Of a stretch of 64,000 nucleotides of DNA, positions 49,275-58,224 are shown piece by piece; position 1 is the first letter of the stretch; each line of letters opens with the position of its first letter. The notes beneath the pieces were generated by a model that was given only the letters and a program-made list of their open reading frames with translations, ran no database searches and had not been told where the DNA came from. The translations under genes were made by a program, and so were the position numbers. Origin of the DNA: BJHL01 sp040378885 (lineage in GTDB: Bacteria; Planctomycetota; Phycisphaerae; Phycisphaerales; UBA1924); the NCBI GenBank assembly GCA_046316615.1, contig JBKDAN010000019.1:38692-102691 (forward strand), given 5' to 3'.

Positions 49275-52200
49275 ATGTCCCACGATCAATGCCCCAGCAC
49301 GGTAAAGGGTGAGAAGGCGAAGCCTTCCGCCGCAGCACTCGCCGCGACGCCTCGAGCGTTGCAGCGCATCAACGGGAAAGCCGCGTGGCGCAGCTTCGAT
49401 GAAGTCGTGGACTCTGCGGAGTTCCGCGAGCATCTGGAGCGCGAGTTCCCGCGCGGGATGGCTGAGCTTGTGACGCGCGAGCGGATGGATCTGTCGGATC
49501 CGACGGTTGCGACCGGCAAGAGCGGCGAGAGCCGTCGTGAGTTCATGAAGCTCATGGGCGCGAGCATGGCACTGGCTGGCGTCGCTGCGACGATTCCCGG
49601 CTGCCGTCGCCCGGACCACAAGATCTACACGTACAGCCAGAAGGTGCCGGAAGACATCATTCCGGGTAAGCCGCTGTACTACGTGACGAGCATGCCGCGG
49701 TTTGACGGTGGCGCTGAAGGCCTGATGGTGGAATGCCACGAAGGCAGGCCCACAAAGATCGAAGGCAACCCGCTGCACCCGTACAACCAAGGTAAGGTGA
49801 GCAGCTGGGCGCAGAGCAGCATCATGTCGCTCTATGACCCGGACCGCCTGTGGAACCCGTCGCTGCTGCAGGGTGAGGCTCGCGCGGATCGCAGCTGGGA
49901 TGACTTCCGTCTGTGGGCGGGCACACACTTCGCGGCGTATGACGCGAAGCAAGGCGAAGGTCTGGCGTTCATCGTTGAGAAGAACAGCAGCCCGTCGCGA
50001 GCGTTTGTGCGTGACCGTGTGATGAAGAAGTGGCCCAAGGCCACGTGGGTCGCGTATACGGCGGGCGATACGGCACAGAACGAACTGCTCGGCACGGCGA
50101 TCGCGTTTGGCAGCCCCAAGCGTGCGATGCTGAACATCACCAAGGCGACGCGCATCGTCGTGTCGCTTGATCGCGACTTCCTGACGCATGAAGCCGGTGA
50201 ACTGACGCATGCTCGCCAGTTTGCGGCTTCACGACTGGTGAACACGGTTGATGATGAGATGACGCGCCTGTACGTGGTTGAGAGCAATCTCACGGCGACG
50301 GGCGGTCAGGCGGATCACCGGTTGCCGTTGAGTTCGGCACGTGTGGGTGCGTTTGCGGTTGCTCTGGCGAAGGCTGTGCTGCCCAAGCTTGCTGAGCCGG
50401 AAGCCAAGGCGCTCGAGACTGCGATGAGCGGCGTGAGCGTGAGCGGCGAAGACATGGCCGCGAACCATGGCGAAGCGTTCTTGGATGAACTAGCCAAGGA
50501 CCTGCTGGACAGCGCGAATCGTGACAAGACGCTGATCGTCGCGGGCCACACGCAGGCTCCCGCGGTGCACGCGATTGTTGCGGCGTTGAATCAGGCACTC
50601 GGCAACGTGGGCAAGAGCGTGTCGTATGTGCCGGTTGATGCTGAGACGGCGAGCGACGGTCTTGCGGACCTTGCGAAGCTGGCGAAGTCGATGAACGACG
50701 GCGCGATCACGACGCTGGTGTGCGTGCATGCCAACCCCGCGTTTGATGCGCCCGGTGACATCAGCTTTGTCGAAGGCTGGAAGAAGGTTGCCGCGACCAT
50801 CACGTTGACGGTTGGTAAGAGCGAAACCTCAGCGGCAAGCACGTGGGCTCTGAACGGTTCGCACTACCTGGAATCGTGGGGCGACACGCGTGCGCTGGAC
50901 GGCACGGTTGCTCCGATCCAGCCGATGATCGCTCCGCTGTATGACCCCTCGATGAGCGAAATCGAGTTCTTGGCTTTGCTTGGTGGCAAGGACATGAACG
51001 CGAAGGTCGATGGCTACGAGATCGTTCGCGAAGCGTGGCGCGGCAACGCGGCTGCAATGTTTGGCGCGGCGACGGACTTTGAAACCAACTGGCGTCGCAG
51101 CTTGCACGATGGCGTTGTGAAGAACAGCGGCGCGAAGACTGAAACCCCCAAGGTGAAGTTTGACGCGATCGCGACGGCGCTGGGCGCAATGAAGATTCCG
51201 GCTGCTCCGACGAAGGACGCGATGGATGTGACCTTCACGCTCGGCATGATCGCTGATGGTCGCCTTGCGAACGTGGGCTGGCTGCAGGAACTGCCTCAGT
51301 ACGGCACGCGCGTGGTGTGGGATAACCCGCTGATCATGAGCCCCAAGACGGCGGCGGCGCTTGATGTGCTGCCTGCCGGCTGGACGGATCGCGATCCGAA
51401 CACCATCTACACGAAGAACAAGTATCCGTATGGCCAGATGGTCGAGATCACGCTTCATGGCAAGACCGTGAAGGCTCCGGTGTGGATCTGCCCGGGTGTG
51501 GCGGACAACACGGTGATCGCGACGGTTGGCTACGGCCGCACGAACGCCGGCCTGGTGGCTGATGGCGTGGGCTTCAACGTGTATCCACTCCGCAGCAGCG
51601 AGAGCAACGCGTTTGCGGGCAGCGGCGCGAAGATCACGAAGACTGGCGACGACCACATGGTCGTGAGCACGCAGATTCACTGGAGCATGGAAGGGCGCAC
51701 GGGCATCGTGCGTGCGGTGGACCTGCCGGCGTGGAAGAAGCACGGCAAGGACACGCAGAGGATCGTCGATGAGTTCTACGGCACGCAGTGGGATCTGAAC
51801 TTCGCTGAGCGACTTGGCGAGTTGGATCACACGCCGCCGAACATCGGCGCGTATGAGAATCCGTACAACCGCAGCAAGGCGGAACCTGATGCGGAGAACC
51901 TCAAGAAGGGTGATCCGAACAAGGGCAAGTATCAGCAGAACCAGCCGCCCGCGTTCACTGAGCGTCCGCAGTGGGGCATGACGATTGACCAGACCACGTG
52001 CACGGGGTGCGGCGCCTGCACGATCGCTTGCCAGGCTGAGAACAACATTCCGGTCGTTGGCAAGAAGGAGACGGCGAAGGGACGCGAGATGCAGTGGATC
52101 CGCGTCGACCGTTACTTCACGGGCGATGACTTCAACAACCCCGCGGCCATTCACCATCAGCCGGTTGCATGCGTGCACTGCGAAAACGCGCCGTGTGAAG

Positions 52201-53033
52201 TCGTGTGCCCGGTGAACGCAACGGTGCACGGACCGGAAGGTCTGAACTACATGACGTACAACCGCTGCATCGGCACGCGGTACTGCGCCAACAACTGTCC
52301 GTACAAGGTGCGTCGTTACAACTGGTTTGATTACGGCGTCACGAAGTTCAACGGCAATTACTTCGGCAAGGAAATCATCGAGCCCATCGGTGAGAAGATT
52401 CCGGGCCAGAACGGTGTGAACGGTTCGACGGTGCACAACAGCATCAACCCGAACCTGATTCCGCCGCGTCTGCGTGAGAAGCTGGATGAGATCACGCGGA
52501 TGCAGAAGAACCCCGACGTGACGGTTCGCAGCCGCGGCGTGATGGAGAAGTGCACGTACTGCGTGCAGCGCATCAATGCGGCGAAGATCGATTGCAAGCT
52601 CTCGGACATTCGCGACAAGGACGGTTACTACGTGGTGCCGGATGGGTTCTTCCAGGCGGCGTGCCAGCAGGCGTGCCCGAGCAACTCGATCATCTTCGGT
52701 GACATTCTCGACACGACCAGCAAGGTGCATGCGAGCCGTGCGAACGCCCGCAGCTACGCGTTGCTGGGCTATCTGAACACGCGTCCGCGCACGAGCCACA
52801 TGGTTCGTGTGATGAACCCGAACCCGGCTTTGCTGGCCAAGACCGATCCGGAGCGTCTGAAGCACATCGACTCGCCGTTCCACGGCGTGCCCGGTGCGCC
52901 GCACAGCGAAGGTGACGGGCATGGTCACGAGCACGGCGAAGACGGCAAGCATTCGTTCTACGACAAGTCCAAGCGATATGAAGACTCCGGCTACGCGCTG
53001 AGCCTGCGCGTGCTTGGTGGAGGCAGGGCATGA
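49275..53033 (+). CDS. actB: Alternative complex III subunit ActB, molybdopterin-oxidoreductase-like plus Fe-S domain
   Basis: The 1252-residue protein has an unusual N-terminal 80 residues, a twin-arginine motif (SRREFMKLMGASMALAG, from 86) with a Cys at 110 that may be lipidated, a large molybdopterin-enzyme-like domain, and a C-terminal ferredoxin domain with four cysteine clusters (CTGCGACTIAC from Cys909, CVHCENAPCEVVC, CANNC, CTYCVQR...CQQAC). In known complexes the first domain binds no cofactor. The tail is His-rich (HSEGDGHGHEHGEDGKH). The ATG at 49275 follows the repeat hairpin; actC overlaps its stop. Confidence 0.95.
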   Translation: MSHDQCPSTVKGEKAKPSAAALAATPRALQRINGKAAWRSFDEVVDSAEFREHLEREFPRGMAELVTRERMDLSDPTVATGKSGESRREFMKLMGASMALAGVAATIPGCRRPDHKIYTYSQKVPEDIIPGKPLYYVTSMPRFDGGAEGLMVECHEGRPTKIEGNPLHPYNQGKVSSWAQSSIMSLYDPDRLWNPSLLQGEARADRSWDDFRLWAGTHFAAYDAKQGEGLAFIVEKNSSPSRAFVRDRVMKKWPKATWVAYTAGDTAQNELLGTAIAFGSPKRAMLNITKATRIVVSLDRDFLTHEAGELTHARQFAASRLVNTVDDEMTRLYVVESNLTATGGQADHRLPLSSARVGAFAVALAKAVLPKLAEPEAKALETAMSGVSVSGEDMAANHGEAFLDELAKDLLDSANRDKTLIVAGHTQAPAVHAIVAALNQALGNVGKSVSYVPVDAETASDGLADLAKLAKSMNDGAITTLVCVHANPAFDAPGDISFVEGWKKVAATITLTVGKSETSAASTWALNGSHYLESWGDTRALDGTVAPIQPMIAPLYDPSMSEIEFLALLGGKDMNAKVDGYEIVREAWRGNAAAMFGAATDFETNWRRSLHDGVVKNSGAKTETPKVKFDAIATALGAMKIPAAPTKDAMDVTFTLGMIADGRLANVGWLQELPQYGTRVVWDNPLIMSPKTAAALDVLPAGWTDRDPNTIYTKNKYPYGQMVEITLHGKTVKAPVWICPGVADNTVIATVGYGRTNAGLVADGVGFNVYPLRSSESNAFAGSGAKITKTGDDHMVVSTQIHWSMEGRTGIVRAVDLPAWKKHGKDTQRIVDEFYGTQWDLNFAERLGELDHTPPNIGAYENPYNRSKAEPDAENLKKGDPNKGKYQQNQPPAFTERPQWGMTIDQTTCTGCGACTIACQAENNIPVVGKKETAKGREMQWIRVDRYFTGDDFNNPAAIHHQPVACVHCENAPCEVVCPVNATVHGPEGLNYMTYNRCIGTRYCANNCPYKVRRYNWFDYGVTKFNGNYFGKEIIEPIGEKIPGQNGVNGSTVHNSINPNLIPPRLREKLDEITRMQKNPDVTVRSRGVMEKCTYCVQRINAAKIDCKLSDIRDKDGYYVVPDGFFQAACQQACPSNSIIFGDILDTTSKVHASRANARSYALLGYLNTRPRTSHMVRVMNPNPALLAKTDPERLKHIDSPFHGVPGAPHSEGDGHGHEHGEDGKHSFYDKSKRYEDSGYALSLRVLGGGRA

Positions 53034-54619
53034 CATCGATTCACCCCGATCAAGCCACAGCGCAGCGTCTGGCGGGTTTGGCCCGTCCGGCGACACCGCC
53101 GCCTGTGATGGACCCCAAGACCGGCGACGGCACCCTGATTGATGATCCGGGTGTGCGGCCGCCACTGGTGCTGAACAACCGCAGCTTCGGTGAGATCACC
53201 GATATCGTGTGCGGCTACGCCGAGAACAAGCCGCCGCGCTGGTGGCTGCCCGTGTTCCTGCATGCGTTTGGTCTGGCGCAGCTTGGCGGCCTGTTCATTC
53301 TGTATCTGGTGATCACGGGCATCGGCACGTGGGGCCTGACGAACCAGGTGGACTGGGCGTGGGATATCACCAACTTCGTGTTCTGGATCGGTATCGGCCA
53401 CGCCGGTACGCTGATCAGCGCGATCTTGTGCCTGTTGAAGCAGAAGTGGCGCACGGCGGTGAACCGAGCCGCGGAAGCGATGACGATCTTCGCGGTTATC
53501 TGCGCGGCGACGTTCCCGGGCATTCACATCGGTCGTCAGTGGATGGCGTGGTTCCTGCCGCCGATTCCGAATGCGAACGCGATTTGGCCCAACTTCAAGA
53601 GCCCGCTGCTGTGGGACGTGTTCGCGGTGAGCACGTACGGCACGGTGTCTGCGCTGTTCTGGTTCATGGGGATGATTCCTGACTTTGCGACACTGCGCGA
53701 CCGCGCGGATCGTCGTCTGCGTCTGAACCCTGAAGGCAGCCCGTACATCCTGCCGTTCCTCAAGATTCGTGCTGACCAGGCTCGTGCATACGCCTATGGC
53801 ACGTTGGCAATGGGCTGGCGCATGAGCAGCCGTCACTGGCACCGCTATGAGGCTGCGTATCTGATTCTGGCGGGCATCTCGACGCCTCTGGTGCTCAGCG
53901 TGCACAGCATCGTGTCGTTTGACTTTGCGACGTCGATTCTGCCCGGCTGGCACACGACGATCTTCCCGCCTTACTTCGTCGCGGGCGCCATCTTCGGCGG
54001 CTTCGCGATGGTGTTGCTGCTCCTGATTCCTGCTCGCGAGCTGTATGCGAACATGAAGGACATCATTACGCTTCGCCACATCGAGAACATGGCGAAGATT
54101 CTGCTGGTGACCGGCATGATGGTCGGCTTCGCCTACTCGATGGAATTCTTCATCGCGTGGTACGGCGGCAACAAGTACGAAGTTGCAGCGTTCGTGAACC
54201 GAGCCACCGGGCCTTACTGGTGGGCTTACTGGACGATGATTTCGTGCAACGTCATCAGTCCGCAGTTGTTCTGGAGCAAGAAGCTGCGCACGAATGTGGT
54301 GGTGGTGTGGCTGGTCGCGCTGGCGGTGACCGTGGGGATGTGGTTCGAGCGTTTCGTGATCATCGTCACGAGCTTGCACCGCGCGTTCCTGCCTGGTGAA
54401 TACCACATGTTCCACCCGACGCTGGTGGACATCATGATCTTCGCCGGCTCGTTCGGCGTGTTCCTGACGCTGTTCCTGCTGTTCCTGCGATTCCTGCCGG
54501 TCTTCCCGATCGCGGAAATCAAGGCGGTTCTGCCGCAGGCCAGCCCGCACTCGCACGGACATGGTGATGGCGGCCACGGGCATGATTCCCACGGTTCGCA
54601 TGGAAAGGGAGGCCACTGA
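53030..54619 (+). CDS. actC: Alternative complex III subunit ActC, NrfD/PsrC-like quinol-oxidising membrane protein
   Basis: ActC is one of two related membrane subunits and the expected site of menaquinol oxidation. The 529-residue protein has about ten membrane helices, including GGLFILYLVITGIGTW and VVVVWLVALAVTVGMWFERF, the latter common to the family. The C-terminal 25 residues are His/Gly-rich (PHSHGHGDGGHGHDSHGSHG). Its ATG overlaps the actB stop by 4 nt and its stop overlaps the actD ATG by one, so translation is coupled. Confidence 0.95.
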   Translation: MTSIHPDQATAQRLAGLARPATPPPVMDPKTGDGTLIDDPGVRPPLVLNNRSFGEITDIVCGYAENKPPRWWLPVFLHAFGLAQLGGLFILYLVITGIGTWGLTNQVDWAWDITNFVFWIGIGHAGTLISAILCLLKQKWRTAVNRAAEAMTIFAVICAATFPGIHIGRQWMAWFLPPIPNANAIWPNFKSPLLWDVFAVSTYGTVSALFWFMGMIPDFATLRDRADRRLRLNPEGSPYILPFLKIRADQARAYAYGTLAMGWRMSSRHWHRYEAAYLILAGISTPLVLSVHSIVSFDFATSILPGWHTTIFPPYFVAGAIFGGFAMVLLLLIPARELYANMKDIITLRHIENMAKILLVTGMMVGFAYSMEFFIAWYGGNKYEVAAFVNRATGPYWWAYWTMISCNVISPQLFWSKKLRTNVVVVWLVALAVTVGMWFERFVIIVTSLHRAFLPGEYHMFHPTLVDIMIFAGSFGVFLTLFLLFLRFLPVFPIAEIKAVLPQASPHSHGHGDGGHGHDSHGSHGKGGH

Positions 54620-55206
54620 TGTCAGTCGCCGCGCAACAGACCGTCTACATGACGGAGAACAACGAGCAGGTGCACGGGATTCTGGCTGAGTTTGCCAGCC
54701 CCGCCGACCTGTACCACGCCGCGGAGAAGGTTCGCGACGCGGGCTACGAGAAGTGGGACACGTACACGCCCTTCCCGATTCACGGCATGGAAGAGGCGAT
54801 GGGCATCAAGCGGACGATCCTGCCCATCCTGGTCTTCTGCGGCGGGATGAGCGGCGCGGGCCTTGGGTTCCTGATGCAGTGGTGGATCAGCGCGCAGGAA
54901 TACCGGATGGTGGTTCAGGGCAAGCCGTACGGCGACTTCACGTCGGGCGGCTGGCAGAACTTTGTGCCCATCACGTTTGAGCTTGGCATTCTGCTGAGCG
55001 CGTTCACTGCGATCATCGGCATGTTTGCGCTGAACGGGCTGCCTCGGCACAACCACCCGCTGCTGAAGAAGGAACGCTTCCTCGGCAGCAGCGACGACAA
55101 GTTCTTCATCTGCATTGAAGCGGGTGATGCGAAGTTCAACCCCGAGAAGACGCGCGACCTGCTGGAGCGTGCGGGGGCGACGAGCATTGAGCTGGTCGAG
55201 GAATAG
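54619..55206 (+). CDS. actD: Alternative complex III subunit ActD (DUF3341)
   Basis: The 195-residue protein matches ActD: a cytoplasmic N-terminal domain (HGILAEFASPADLYHAAEKV, YTPFPIHGMEEAMGIK), two membrane helices (about 68-90 and 118-138) and the conserved SSDDKFFICIEAGDAKF followed by a short helix ending in IELVEE. ActD packs beside ActC and has no cofactor. One-nucleotide overlap with actC. Confidence 0.92.
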   Translation: MSVAAQQTVYMTENNEQVHGILAEFASPADLYHAAEKVRDAGYEKWDTYTPFPIHGMEEAMGIKRTILPILVFCGGMSGAGLGFLMQWWISAQEYRMVVQGKPYGDFTSGGWQNFVPITFELGILLSAFTAIIGMFALNGLPRHNHPLLKKERFLGSSDDKFFICIEAGDAKFNPEKTRDLLERAGATSIELVEE

Positions 55207-55245
55207 GCACTGGCGACTGGGCACTAGGTAGTAGGGTCAAGGCAG
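55202..55245. repeat. Degenerate ACTAGGS heptamer array, actD-actE spacer
   Basis: AATAGGC, ACTGGCG, ACTGGGC, ACTAGGT and AGTAGGG run in phase from the actD stop, then TCAAGGCAG. The array and its right flank resemble 38988-39031, suggesting one dispersed element. Confidence 0.75.
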
Positions 55246-55283
55246 AAGACAGAGTTAGAAGACAGATCACAACTGGTGAAGCA

Positions 55284-56120
55284 ATGAACACCATGAGCAA
55301 GCACAATTCCGCCTTAGTTCTCGTCAGCGCTGCGGCGCTGGTCGTGAGCGTGGGCACGCTGTCTGGCTGCCGAGGCGAGCGCGAAGATGCGCCGCCGCGT
55401 CAGTTCTTCCCGGATTTGGATGACAGCCCCAAGTGGGAGCCGCAAGGGCAGAGCGACTTCTTCGTGGACGGTCGGCAGATGCGTCAGCAGCCGGCGAACA
55501 CGGTGGCGTTCGGTCGCCAGGGCTTTGTCACGCAGGATGACTGGGCGGACAGCTTCATGCAGCAGCGCGATGATCTGCTGAAGGAAGACGGCGGGTACTA
55601 CGAAGGCAAGGCGAAGGACGGCACGTATCTCGCCGTCGCGCCGGTGCGCTTCACGAAGGAAGACCTGCTGCGCGGTCAGGAGCGGTTCAACATCTACTGC
55701 TCGGCGTGCCACAACTACAACGGCGACGGCATGGGGATGGTGGGCAAGCAGTGGAGCTACACGCTGCCCAACTTCCATGACGCGAAGTACAAGGATGCAA
55801 AGGCGGATCAGGGGCGCGACGGCTACCTGTTCCACATCGCTCGCTATGGCGTGCCCGGTGGCAGCCCTGATGCTCCGGACTATGTGAATCACAAGATGCC
55901 GGGCTATAAGCACGCCCTCACGGTTGATGACTCCTGGCGCATCGTCGCGTACATCCGCGCGTTGCAAGCCAGCAAGACCGGCACGATTGAAGATGTTCCT
56001 GAAAGTCTGCGCGATCAGGTTCGCCAGCAGATGCGTGACCTGCCCAAGCCGGCGGCTGATGCCGGCGCTGGAACCGGCTCGAATGCGGGCAGCGTTGCGG
56101 CAACTGGAGGTGCGAAGTGA
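55284..56120 (+). CDS. actE: Alternative complex III subunit ActE, monoheme cytochrome c lipoprotein
   Basis: The 278-residue product has a lipoprotein signal ending SVGTLSGC (Cys29), an extended middle with FFVDGRQMRQQPANTVAFG, and a cytochrome c domain with one heme site CSACH (139-143) and a likely distal Met in NHKMPGYKHA. ActE usually carries one heme, as here. The Ala/Gly-rich tail is disordered. The ATG may be at 55284 or 55293. It overlaps actF by 4 nt (GTGA). Confidence 0.94.
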   Translation: MNTMSKHNSALVLVSAAALVVSVGTLSGCRGEREDAPPRQFFPDLDDSPKWEPQGQSDFFVDGRQMRQQPANTVAFGRQGFVTQDDWADSFMQQRDDLLKEDGGYYEGKAKDGTYLAVAPVRFTKEDLLRGQERFNIYCSACHNYNGDGMGMVGKQWSYTLPNFHDAKYKDAKADQGRDGYLFHIARYGVPGGSPDAPDYVNHKMPGYKHALTVDDSWRIVAYIRALQASKTGTIEDVPESLRDQVRQQMRDLPKPAADAGAGTGSNAGSVAATGGAK

Positions 56121-57505
56121 CTGCTCTTCCGCATGACGCCCACCAACATGGGCACGATCATGATCATGATCATGGCCACGGTCACACGGGCGGGCTGCCT
56201 CAGCGGCTGCGCGGTGAGAACATTGAGTTCCCCAAGGGCACCGGCAACGGCATGTCGATGGGGCTGATTGTCCTGGGTGTGCTGCTGCTGGCGGCGGGCC
56301 TCGCGGCGGCGTTCGCCGGCGTGGGTGACGTGAGCCTCAAGCACGGCATCGCGGCGTATCTCGTCGGGGCGTTCACGGTGCTGGCGATCAGCATCGGTGC
56401 GACGTTCTTTGTGATGGTCAACTACCTCGTGAACTCGGGGTGGACCTCGACCATTCGCCGGCAGGTTGAGAACATCATGGCGTTCCTGCCTTGGGCGTGG
56501 CTGCTGCTGCTGCCTGCTCTGGCGATTGAGATCGCGAAGGACGGCGTGCTGTTCACGTGGATGAACAGCGAGAACGCGGGCGACTACCTGCTGAACAAGA
56601 AGGCGACGTTCTTCTTCTTCCCGCTGGCAGTCGGCGAGTTCCCGGCGTTCTTTGTCATTCGCACGCTCTTCTACGGCTTCTTCTGGTGGTTCCTCACCAG
56701 TTCGCTGATCAAGCTGAGCAAGGAGCAGGATCGCACGGGCGATCGCTGGCTGACGGCGAAGGCTGTGCGTCTGTGCTCGTGGGGCATGCCGGTGTTCGCG
56801 CTGACGATCGCGTTCGCGGGCTTTGACTTCCTCATGAGTCCTGACTTCAAGTTCTTCAGCACGATGTGGGGCGTGTACTTCTTCGCGGGCGCGGTGTTCA
56901 GTGCGGTCGCGACGATCAGCCTTGTCATCAATGTGCTGCTTCGCAAGGGCAAGCTCAAGGGCTGCGTCAGCGACGAGCACTTCCATGACCTGGGCAAGTT
57001 CCAGTTCGCGTTCACGGTGTTCTGGGCGTACATCGGCTTCTGCCAGTACTTCCTGATCTACTACGCGAACATCCCCGAAGAAACGGCCTTCTACAACCAC
57101 CGCAAGGAGTTCGGCTGGGACAAGCTGGGCATCCTGCTGATGGTGGGGCACTTCATCGCACCGTTCCTCATTCTCATCTCGCGGCATGTCAAGAAGAATC
57201 TGAATCTCATGATTCCGATCTCGCTGTGGTGCATCGCGATGCAGGTGGCGGACATGTTCTGGATTCTTCGCCCCATGGCTTACACACCCACGCCGATCAA
57301 GGACGCCAATGGCGTGTTGATCGCGGTGCAGCAGGCAACGGCGACGGGCCCCGGCATCGGTGGCGCGTACCTCGATGTGCTGCTCATCGTCGGCATGCTC
57401 GCGATTCTGGCCGGATTCATCATCCGCAAGGTCACGAGTGGTCCGCTGGTGGCGGTGAACGATCCGCGCATTCACGAAGCGATTGATCACAAGAACTACG
57501 TGTGA
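56117..57505 (+). CDS. actF: Alternative complex III subunit ActF, second NrfD-like membrane protein
   Basis: ActF is the paralogue of ActC and helps form the membrane part of the complex. The 462-residue protein has about ten helices, for example SMGLIVLGVLLLAAGLAAAF and LLIVGMLAILAGFII. The first 24 residues hold nine histidines, including HDHDHDHGHGH, far more than needed for folding. The GTG at 56117 overlaps the actE stop. The stop lies inside the first unit of an 11-bp iteron array. Confidence 0.94.
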   Translation: MTALPHDAHQHGHDHDHDHGHGHTGGLPQRLRGENIEFPKGTGNGMSMGLIVLGVLLLAAGLAAAFAGVGDVSLKHGIAAYLVGAFTVLAISIGATFFVMVNYLVNSGWTSTIRRQVENIMAFLPWAWLLLLPALAIEIAKDGVLFTWMNSENAGDYLLNKKATFFFFPLAVGEFPAFFVIRTLFYGFFWWFLTSSLIKLSKEQDRTGDRWLTAKAVRLCSWGMPVFALTIAFAGFDFLMSPDFKFFSTMWGVYFFAGAVFSAVATISLVINVLLRKGKLKGCVSDEHFHDLGKFQFAFTVFWAYIGFCQYFLIYYANIPEETAFYNHRKEFGWDKLGILLMVGHFIAPFLILISRHVKKNLNLMIPISLWCIAMQVADMFWILRPMAYTPTPIKDANGVLIAVQQATATGPGIGGAYLDVLLIVGMLAILAGFIIRKVTSGPLVAVNDPRIHEAIDHKNYV

Positions 57506-57541
57506 TCACAATGTGATCAAGATGTGATCAGCGTGTGATGG
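57501..57541. repeat. Four 11-bp-spaced TGTGATCA iterons
   Basis: TGTGATCA occurs at 57501, 57512 and 57523, with TGTGATGG at 57534. The 11-bp spacing puts all on roughly one DNA face. The first extends to the perfect palindrome TGTGATCACA. It overlaps the actF stop. Confidence 0.75.
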
Positions 57542-57568
57542 TGCGGCTCACACGGGTATTCATGGGTG

Positions 57569-57584
57569 CTCGGGAAACCCCGAG
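57569..57584. repeat. Short hairpin in the actF downstream spacer
   Basis: CTCGGG (57569-57574) pairs with CCCGAG (57579-57584) around AAAC. No T run follows. The rest of the 215-bp spacer before the next gene shows nothing clear. Confidence 0.45.
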
Positions 57585-57720
57585 ATCCCTGCATGACGGA
57601 TCTGGCAAGGATTTGGGCGAGTTTGGTCGAATACGGTTTGGCAGTAATCCATCCGGTCTGGCAAGACGAAGTTTTCAACGGAGTCTGAAACCAAACGGGT
57701 GTCAGTGAAGCGAGGCGGCA

Positions 57721-58197
57721 ATGGCCATCGACGACAAGAACATCCTGCACTCTCACACGGCGCACGCAGACGCGAGCGACGCAACGGGTGCGCCTCAGTC
57801 CGAGCACACGCATGCGATCAACACGTGGGTGCTGGTGAAGTGGCTGGTTGGCATCATCCTGGTGCTGGCGGTCGCGATCGCCGGGTTGATTCAGCTGTTT
57901 CAGGTCGTGAAGCTGCAGCAGATCAAGACGACGGTGGAAGTCGACACGCTCAGCCACGCTGAGTACTTGAAGCACCGCCAGAACATGAAGTCAGAATTGA
58001 GCTGGGGCACGGAGAAGGCTGAGTTCCGCGCGCTGGATGCGAATCACGTGCAGATTCCCATTGGCTCCGCGATGGATGAAGTGATCAATAACTACAGCAA
58101 GCAGTCGGCGAGCCTTGACGGCACGCTGAAGCATTGGGCCAATCCGGTTGGTGCCAAGGGCAGTGAAGGTGGCAGTGAAGCTCCGGCGAAGCCATGA
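57721..58197 (+). CDS. Single-span membrane protein of unknown function in the ACIII-oxidase operon
   Basis: The 158-residue protein has a His-containing N-terminus (LHSHTAHADAS, then SEHTHAIN), one membrane helix (about 40-62, LVGIILVLAVAIAGLIQLFQ) and an outer domain with DTLSHAEYLKHRQNMKSELS and HVQIPIGSAMDEVINNYSKQ. The latter motif (IPI..AM..V) recurs, as far as I recall, in small proteins next to planctomycete ACIII genes. It could be an accessory subunit or assembly factor. It lies between actF and the SCO gene. Confidence 0.75.
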   Translation: MAIDDKNILHSHTAHADASDATGAPQSEHTHAINTWVLVKWLVGIILVLAVAIAGLIQLFQVVKLQQIKTTVEVDTLSHAEYLKHRQNMKSELSWGTEKAEFRALDANHVQIPIGSAMDEVINNYSKQSASLDGTLKHWANPVGAKGSEGGSEAPAKP

Positions 58198-58224
58198 GCT
58201 GGTTTGTGTTTTCGGTGAGCTGAC

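Noticed and set aside
56150..56180. TGATCA repeats near the start of actF as an iteron array
   Set aside because: They are the codons of the His-Asp repeat HDHDHDHG, so coding explains them.
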